This document shows positions 1 through 3,095 of a stretch of 5,990 nucleotides of DNA, one piece after another (the first letter of the stretch is position 1; each line of letters starts with the position of its first letter). The DNA is from JAJDXO01 sp964620095 (lineage in GTDB: Bacteria; Pseudomonadota; Alphaproteobacteria; Rhodospirillales; UBA2165): positions 1-5,990 of the forward strand of contig CAZUGT010000255.1 of the NCBI GenBank assembly GCA_964620095.1, given 5' to 3'. The notes under the pieces are model-generated. The model ran no database searches, had not been told where the DNA came from, and saw nothing but the letters and a program-made list of their open reading frames with translations. Both the position numbers and the translations under genes were made by a program.

Positions 1-102
1 TTCAACAACAAGCGACTCCTCGAACCCATCGGCAACCGACCGCCGGCGGAAAAAGAGGACGAGTATTATCGGCAACTGGAAGTGTCAGCCATGGCGGCTT
101 GA
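1..102 (+). CDS. IS3-family transposase OrfB, C-terminal 33 residues (5' partial)
   Basis: Frame 1 is open from the window edge to TGA at 100-102 and gives a peptide beginning FNNKRLLEPIGNRPPAEKED and ending in QLEVSAMAA. The motif (F/Y)N..RLLEPIG..PPAE followed by a YY.QLE tail is the characteristic C-terminus of OrfB, the DDE catalytic subunit of IS3-family transposases. OrfB cuts and joins the element ends, normally as an OrfAB product made by programmed frameshifting. The catalytic residues lie upstream of the window. The stop falls about 10 bases before the inverted repeat, the usual compact layout. The family assignment is secure; the exact IS name cannot be given from 33 residues. Confidence 0.85.
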   Translation, partial: FNNKRLLEPIGNRPPAEKEDEYYRQLEVSAMAA

Positions 103-911
103 CTCAAACTAAACAGCCTCCGGTAAACCCGGGTCGATTCAAAGCCTGCATGACCACTTTTTTCTATTGATCTCGCAGCGCCATAAAGCTGCTTCGCTTG
201 GTGACGCAGGCCGAATGCCATTGCGGCCTGAACATAGGCAAGGATGGACCTATAGATGTAATTCCAGAGATTCTTCTTGTAGTCTTCCGCCCTGCCGGTT
301 CCCTCCAAACCATTTGTTTGAAAGGCGTAAGTTCCCGAACTACTCTTGTCCGGATAGTACAAGTCCATTATTTGCTCGCTTGAGCCGTGCACATACCCCG
401 AATCAAAGCCATATAAGAACCGGCCAATACGTATTCCTTCGCTCTCAACGTAGTTCGTACCTTTGCTGACCGTCCTTACCACGTACGCAGTGATTTTCTT
501 TCTTGGAACGTTGCTTGCGTGTCCAGTGGGCTCGCCTAAGTCATTGATCGGTTTCCACCAGAATGCTCGCAGGAATCGATCATGAAGCTCTTCTTGGCCA
601 AGCGCTATGCCGAAAACGAGGAACAGCACGTCTTCTTGTGTTTCGAGAATGGCTCTTTTTAGAATGCCAAGCTCATGCACAAATCCTCTATTGGCAAGCA
701 ATACCGATGCCCGCAATAGGCTGAGAAGTCTCGCAGCCTTCAGGACGAGTGCCTCGCTAATACCCTTATTCTCGTATTCGAAAACTACTCCTTCTGGAAG
801 AGTTTTCATCCTTGGAGGCGAAACCTGTTGTTCAAACTCCCTTAAAGCTAAATTCAGACTCATTAGCAGTCCATCAATCTCCATTTTCTCTGTTTCGCTG
901 TATTGAGGCAT
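66..911 (-). CDS. Uncharacterised protein with a YVHGSSEQIMDLY motif; 3' end replaced by IS sequence
   Basis: This 281-residue frame starts at ATG 909-911 and stops at 66-68. The function is not recognised. It looks soluble and largely helical, with no signal peptide or clear membrane segment. Helical stretches lie at about residues 50-75 and 80-115 (RAILETQEDVLFLVFG), followed by a central basic part and the segment YVHGSSEQIMDLY at 173-185. A final helix, NLWNYIYRSILAYVQAAMAFG, spans about 214-234. From memory, a family of hypothetical bacterial proteins shares a similar (Y/F)VHG..(P/E).IM(D/E)LY block followed by a helix like this one, with no known role; DUF5677-like proteins are a possible relation. 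The native coding sequence ends near residue 257 (base 141). Residues 258-281 are antisense translation of the IS end, so the original C-terminus is lost, although probably only a short tail is missing. Only a weak AGG lies upstream of the start. Codon use is more AT-rich than in the gene at the far right. Confidence 0.6.
   Translation of the reverse strand: MPQYSETEKMEIDGLLMSLNLALREFEQQVSPPRMKTLPEGVVFEYENKGISEALVLKAARLLSLLRASVLLANRGFVHELGILKRAILETQEDVLFLVFGIALGQEELHDRFLRAFWWKPINDLGEPTGHASNVPRKKITAYVVRTVSKGTNYVESEGIRIGRFLYGFDSGYVHGSSEQIMDLYYPDKSSSGTYAFQTNGLEGTGRAEDYKKNLWNYIYRSILAYVQAAMAFGLRHQAKQLYGAARSIEKSGHAGFESTRVYRRLFSLSQAAMADTSSCR
112..141. repeat. Terminal inverted repeat (right end) of the IS3-family element
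   Basis: This GC-rich segment follows directly after the transposase stop. It ends in the dinucleotide CA on the plus strand, which is TG when read inward, and it contains CCTCCGG and ACCCGGG blocks typical of IS3-group ends. The outer limit at 141 is inferred from the CA end and from the drop in GC just after it. The partner repeat is not in the window. Confidence 0.65.
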
Positions 912-1046
912 CAGTCACTTAACCTATTGATCATTTCGACATTCTAGTCGGCATTCGGGCGTTCCTCTGGATCCGGTCCGCCTGCTATACGGGAGGATCA
1001 CAATCTTCGTATTCCATGCGAAGTCTGCCACTGATTCTGGAGCAAC

Positions 1047-1063
1047 GCTGCCACTCTGGCAGC
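1047..1063. repeat. Small perfect hairpin downstream of the methyltransferase
   Basis: GCTGCCA (1047-1053) and TGGCAGC (1057-1063) form a 7-bp perfect stem with a 3-base loop, starting 23 bases beyond the methyltransferase stop on the minus strand. No T-run follows on either strand, so it is not a standard intrinsic terminator. It could stabilise the transcript's 3' end or simply be chance. The rest of the 912-1085 gap shows nothing I can name. Confidence 0.3.
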
Positions 1064-1067
1064 CGCC

Positions 1068-1138
1068 AGTTCGGGATTCCCCGGGTCACTCTTTAGTGGC
1101 CTCAAACCTTAGCCGCACATAGTCCGCGACCCACTCGC
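1068..1138 (-). repeat. Direct repeat copy A (3' end of the intact methyltransferase)
   Basis: This segment matches 2946-3016 in the same orientation, with about 62 of 71 bases identical by hand alignment and no gaps. It covers the last 16 or so codons of the methyltransferase, its stop and about 18 bases beyond (TTCGGGATT and CCGGGTCACTCT blocks). The two copies start 1878 bases apart. Confidence 0.75.
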
Positions 1139-1838
1139 TTTTCCTCCGGAGCAGCGGTTCGAGCCGGTCGCAAACAGCCGACAGATATCCTGTGCGCTTA
1201 TCACGCGCAATATGCGCAGTAAAACTGCCGGCAAACGTCGCTAGAAAACCCTGCATTCCTTCGGGCAGCGGCGTGGGACGCGGGATTAGTTCGATATACG
1301 GCACGCTGAATCCCGCTGCGGCCAGTCTGTTGCTGAACTCATCGGCCGTCGGGAAATACCAGGGGCTGGCCTTCGATCCGTCAATGCCGCGCAGTTCCAG
1401 TTCGTCTACGAGAGCCGTCACGATCGCCGCACAGTTGCCGTAACCGCCGAACTCCCCGACGAAGCGCCCGCCGCGTCGCAGCGCGCGGTACACGTTCCCT
1501 ATGACGATGTCGGTGTCGCTTATCCAGTGAAGCACGGCATTGCTGAACACCGCATCAAATTCATCCTCAAATTCCATTTCGCAGGCGTCCTGCTCGCGCA
1601 CATCCAGACCAAGCGTCCGCGCGGCGGCAACCAGTTCGCGGCTGGAATCGATACCGACGGTCTCACAGCCCCGCTCCCTCAGGATCTTTGTCAACTCGCC
1701 ATCGCCGCATCCCAGGTCCAGTATCCGTTCTCCGGGGCGTGGATTGAGGATTTCGAGCGCAGGCATGCCGAGATCGCTCACATAGCGAGCGTTTCTCGCG
1801 TATTCATCGGGATTCCAGACTTGTGGTTTCATGCTCAT
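1086..1838 (-). CDS. Class I SAM-dependent methyltransferase, trans-aconitate methyltransferase-like
   Basis: The protein has 250 residues from ATG 1836-1838 (MSMKPQVWNPDEYARN). It is a cytosolic enzyme that would transfer a methyl group from S-adenosylmethionine to a small acceptor. Motif I, ILDLGCGDGELT, lies at about 39-50. The acidic residue that binds the ribose is in VGIDSS (D64). The adenine-side segment is REQDACEMEF (about 81-90), and FDAVFSNAVLHW (94-105) is the motif IV/V region. This motif IV with LHW, the following RGGRFVGEFGG segment and the length of about 250 residues fit the Tam-like Methyltransf_11/25 group. The substrate is not evident, so no gene symbol is given. The frame is open to 1958, but the extra 40 residues are arginine-rich and unlike the family. 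A second ATG lies two codons inside; the ribosome binding site is weak (GCGGA). A diverged copy of its last 16 codons occurs at 2964-3020. Confidence 0.85.
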   Translation of the reverse strand: MSMKPQVWNPDEYARNARYVSDLGMPALEILNPRPGERILDLGCGDGELTKILRERGCETVGIDSSRELVAAARTLGLDVREQDACEMEFEDEFDAVFSNAVLHWISDTDIVIGNVYRALRRGGRFVGEFGGYGNCAAIVTALVDELELRGIDGSKASPWYFPTADEFSNRLAAAGFSVPYIELIPRPTPLPEGMQGFLATFAGSFTAHIARDKRTGYLSAVCDRLEPLLRRKSEWVADYVRLRFEATKE

Positions 1839-1973
1839 AGCGGTCCGCGTTCGACATCGATCAGAACGGATGTATCGGACACCAGAACCTTCACGATGAT
1901 CTGTATATGGCAACGACCGGATGGCCGGCATCCTAGACAATCGCGACCCCGACGTCACGCTCTACAGGTGCGC

Positions 1974-2002
1974 TTGACGGTCATAGAGACAATATGTAGC
2001 AT
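1974..2002 (+). promoter_or_regulatory. Candidate sigma70-type promoter
   Basis: TTGACG at 1974-1979 (5 of 6 matches to the -35 consensus) is separated by exactly 17 bases from TAGCAT at 1997-2002 (4 of 6 matches to the -10). Transcription would begin near 2009 and run into the terminator at 2019-2061 within about ten bases. The promoter therefore makes either a very short RNA of about 50 nt or, by read-through, the mRNA of the NYN gene. It was read by eye; no other comparably good pair was seen in the gap. Confidence 0.5.
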
Positions 2003-2018
2003 CATCCATACATTTGCT

Positions 2019-2061
2019 CCCCGCCTGACACGCCGAAAGGCCTCGGGCGGGGTTATTTTTT
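2019..2061 (+). terminator. Strong intrinsic terminator or attenuator just upstream of the NYN gene
   Basis: CCCCGCCTGA (2019-2028) pairs with TCGGGCGGGG (2043-2052) as a 10-bp stem with one G-T pair. Above a small internal loop, GCC-GAAA-GGC (2032-2041) closes with a GNRA-type tetraloop. TTATTTTTT (2053-2061) follows at once. Stem, tetraloop and T-run in this order are the textbook Rho-independent terminator on the plus strand. The minus-strand copy lacks a following T-run, so it should not stop transcription in that direction. No intact plus-strand gene ends before it, and the next start codon comes 12 bases after it. Confidence 0.85.
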
Positions 2062-2073
2062 GTCTAATATTCA

Positions 2074-2709
2074 TTGACAAGTCCGCCGCTAACTAAGCAT
2101 GCGGTCGTCTTCGTGGACGGCCAAAATCTTTTCTATTCTGCTCGTAGTGCGTTCGGGTATACCTACCCAAATTACGATGTTAGGGTGCTCGCGAAAAGAA
2201 TCTGCGATCAACAGAAATGGAAGCTGACTCAGGTTCGCTTCTACACTGGGGTGCCGCGAGCCGACGTTAACCCGCGCTGGTATCACTTCTGGATCCGTAA
2301 ACTTGCAGCGATGGGGCGCCAGGGGGTCGTCGTGTTTAGTAGACCCCTTCGGTACCGAAATCGAACGGTAAGCCAATCAGACGGGACACAACATTCTTTT
2401 CTGATCGGAGAGGAGAAAGGTATCGATGTACGAATTGCGATTGATGTAATTGGGCTTGCTCATAACGGTGCATACGACGTGGCACTTATCGTTAGCCAAG
2501 ATCAGGATTTCTCGGAAGTGGCCGACGAAATTCGCACAATCGCACAACGCCAAGGACGCTGGATTAAGATCGCTAGTGCCTTCCCGCAAAGTCCGACGAC
2601 ACAGAATCGGCGAGGAATCAACAATACCGATTGGATCCCGATTAACCGAGACCTTTACGATCAGTGCCTCGACCAGCGAAACTACCTCCAGAAGCCTACT
2701 GGACAGTAA
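2074..2709 (+). CDS. NYN domain (PIN-like, DUF88/LabA-type) predicted ribonuclease
   Basis: The protein has 211 residues and a single NYN domain, which in this family is a metal-dependent RNA nuclease fold. Visible signatures are VVFVDGQN (D15, N18) at the first beta strand, GEEKGIDVRIAIDVIGLA (112-129, with E114, D118 and D124), and LIVSQDQDFSEVADEI (138-153, with D143 and D145). These acidic positions match the metal-binding site of NYN/PIN nucleases, so catalysis looks intact. The end (RRGINNTDWIPINRDLYDQC and a short tail) resembles full-length relatives as I recall them, so the gene is probably complete. Start choice: an in-frame stop (2065-2067) lies just upstream, TTG 2074 is the only initiation codon before the DGQN motif, and no ATG is in frame. 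No ribosome binding site is visible, because a terminator ends at 2061. The RNA target is unknown. Codon use is less GC-rich than in the large gene, which suggests acquisition. Confidence 0.85.
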   Translation: MTSPPLTKHAVVFVDGQNLFYSARSAFGYTYPNYDVRVLAKRICDQQKWKLTQVRFYTGVPRADVNPRWYHFWIRKLAAMGRQGVVVFSRPLRYRNRTVSQSDGTQHSFLIGEEKGIDVRIAIDVIGLAHNGAYDVALIVSQDQDFSEVADEIRTIAQRQGRWIKIASAFPQSPTTQNRRGINNTDWIPINRDLYDQCLDQRNYLQKPTGQ

Positions 2710-2903
2710 ATCGAAGCTCATATACCTCGGTTGACAGCGAGTTAAAGCGTCTAGCTTCGCCAAGTGGCATACGTGTCCGTGTGCGCTTATCGAGAGATAG
2801 CTTACGGATTATTCCGGAGACATGGTTTACACATTGGGTAATTGGGAGTTCCGGATGCCCAGTAGAGAGTGTAAGCCAATGGATGAACGACTTCGATTCA
2901 TAG
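2664..2903 (+). CDS. Possible small protein overlapping the end of the NYN gene
   Basis: This 79-codon frame begins with GTG at 2664, overlaps the NYN gene by 46 bases in another frame and ends at TAG 2901-2903. It has a plausible soluble composition, with the stretch SELKRLASPSGIRVRVRLSR near the middle and PETWFTHWV later, and it sits where a translationally coupled second gene would. I do not recognise the family and see no clear ribosome binding site. A minus-strand frame over 2696-2983 is about equally open, so coding here is unproven. If neither is real, 2710-2945 is simply non-coding sequence with nothing else recognisable. Confidence 0.3.
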   Translation: MPRPAKLPPEAYWTVNRSSYTSVDSELKRLASPSGIRVRVRLSRDSLRIIPETWFTHWVIGSSGCPVESVSQWMNDFDS

Positions 2904-2945
2904 CCCGCCTGTTGGAAGGCGAGAAGCTGGCGGTCGCGTGCCCGT

Positions 2946-3016
2946 AGTTCGGGATTTTCCGGGTCACTCTCTAGTGGCGTCAATTCTCAGCCGCACATAG
3001 CCCGCGATCCACTCGC
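2946..3016 (-). repeat. Direct repeat copy B (methyltransferase relic)
   Basis: This is the partner of copy A. The shared blocks AGTTCGGGATT, CCGGGTCACTCT and AGCCGCACATAG are exact. The copies bracket the methyltransferase body, the promoter-terminator unit and the NYN gene as same-orientation repeats. Confidence 0.75.
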
Positions 3017-3020
3017 CGTT
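2964..3020 (-). pseudogene. Relic of a second methyltransferase gene: C-terminal end only
   Basis: Read on the minus strand, this segment encodes NGEWIAGYVRLRIDATRE and a TGA at 2964-2966. The intact methyltransferase ends SEWVADYVRLRFEATKE. Of the last 16 residues 11 are identical, and most of the rest are conservative (V/I, E/D, K/R). Upstream the similarity disappears, and the same frame meets a TGA at 3057-3059 after only 30 codons in all, so no catalytic domain is present. It lies 76 bases past the stop of the large LRR gene, on the same strand. The conservative changes suggest descent from a once-functional paralogue rather than a very recent copy. Chance similarity is unlikely because the DNA match extends past the stop codon. 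Confidence 0.7.
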
Positions 3021-3095
3021 CTTGGGGGCGGGGATTTCGGAGGCTCCGATTGTGTTTCAGAAACCTCGCGGAATACTAGTCAGCCAGTTTGAAGC

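Larger units (their letters stand above)
1..141 (+). mobile_element. Right end of an IS3-family insertion sequence (partial)
   Basis: The window opens inside an insertion sequence. The visible part holds the 3' end of the transposase reading frame and, shortly after its TGA, a terminal inverted repeat ending in ...GATTCA at 141. Read inward on the minus strand the tip is TGAATCGACCCGGGTTTACC, which fits the TG...CA ends and GC-rich termini of many IS3-group elements as I remember them. The left end and the target-site duplication are outside the window, so completeness and activity cannot be judged. The element abuts, and supplies the end of, the minus-strand gene to its right. Confidence 0.8.

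Noticed and set aside
1047..1063. Hairpin as a methyltransferase terminator
   Set aside because: The perfect 7-bp stem is not followed by a T-run on either strand, so it is reported only as a hairpin.
1839..1958. Upstream extension of the methyltransferase by 40 residues
   Set aside because: The added segment is arginine- and serine-rich, unlike the family's N-terminus; MSMKPQVWNPDEY is the natural start.
2074..2079. Perfect TTGACA that could be a -35 box
   Set aside because: The bases 17 downstream (GCATGC) are not a -10, and the hexamer overlaps the TTG start codon of the NYN gene.
1527..2096. Plus-strand open frame of 189 codons
   Set aside because: It runs antisense to the methyltransferase and straight through the terminator hairpin, and its composition is that of a shadow frame.
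2696..2983. Minus-strand frame of 95 codons with a TTG start
   Set aside because: It overlaps the methyltransferase relic in another frame and has no recognisable motif. It cannot be excluded but is no better supported than the plus-strand frame.
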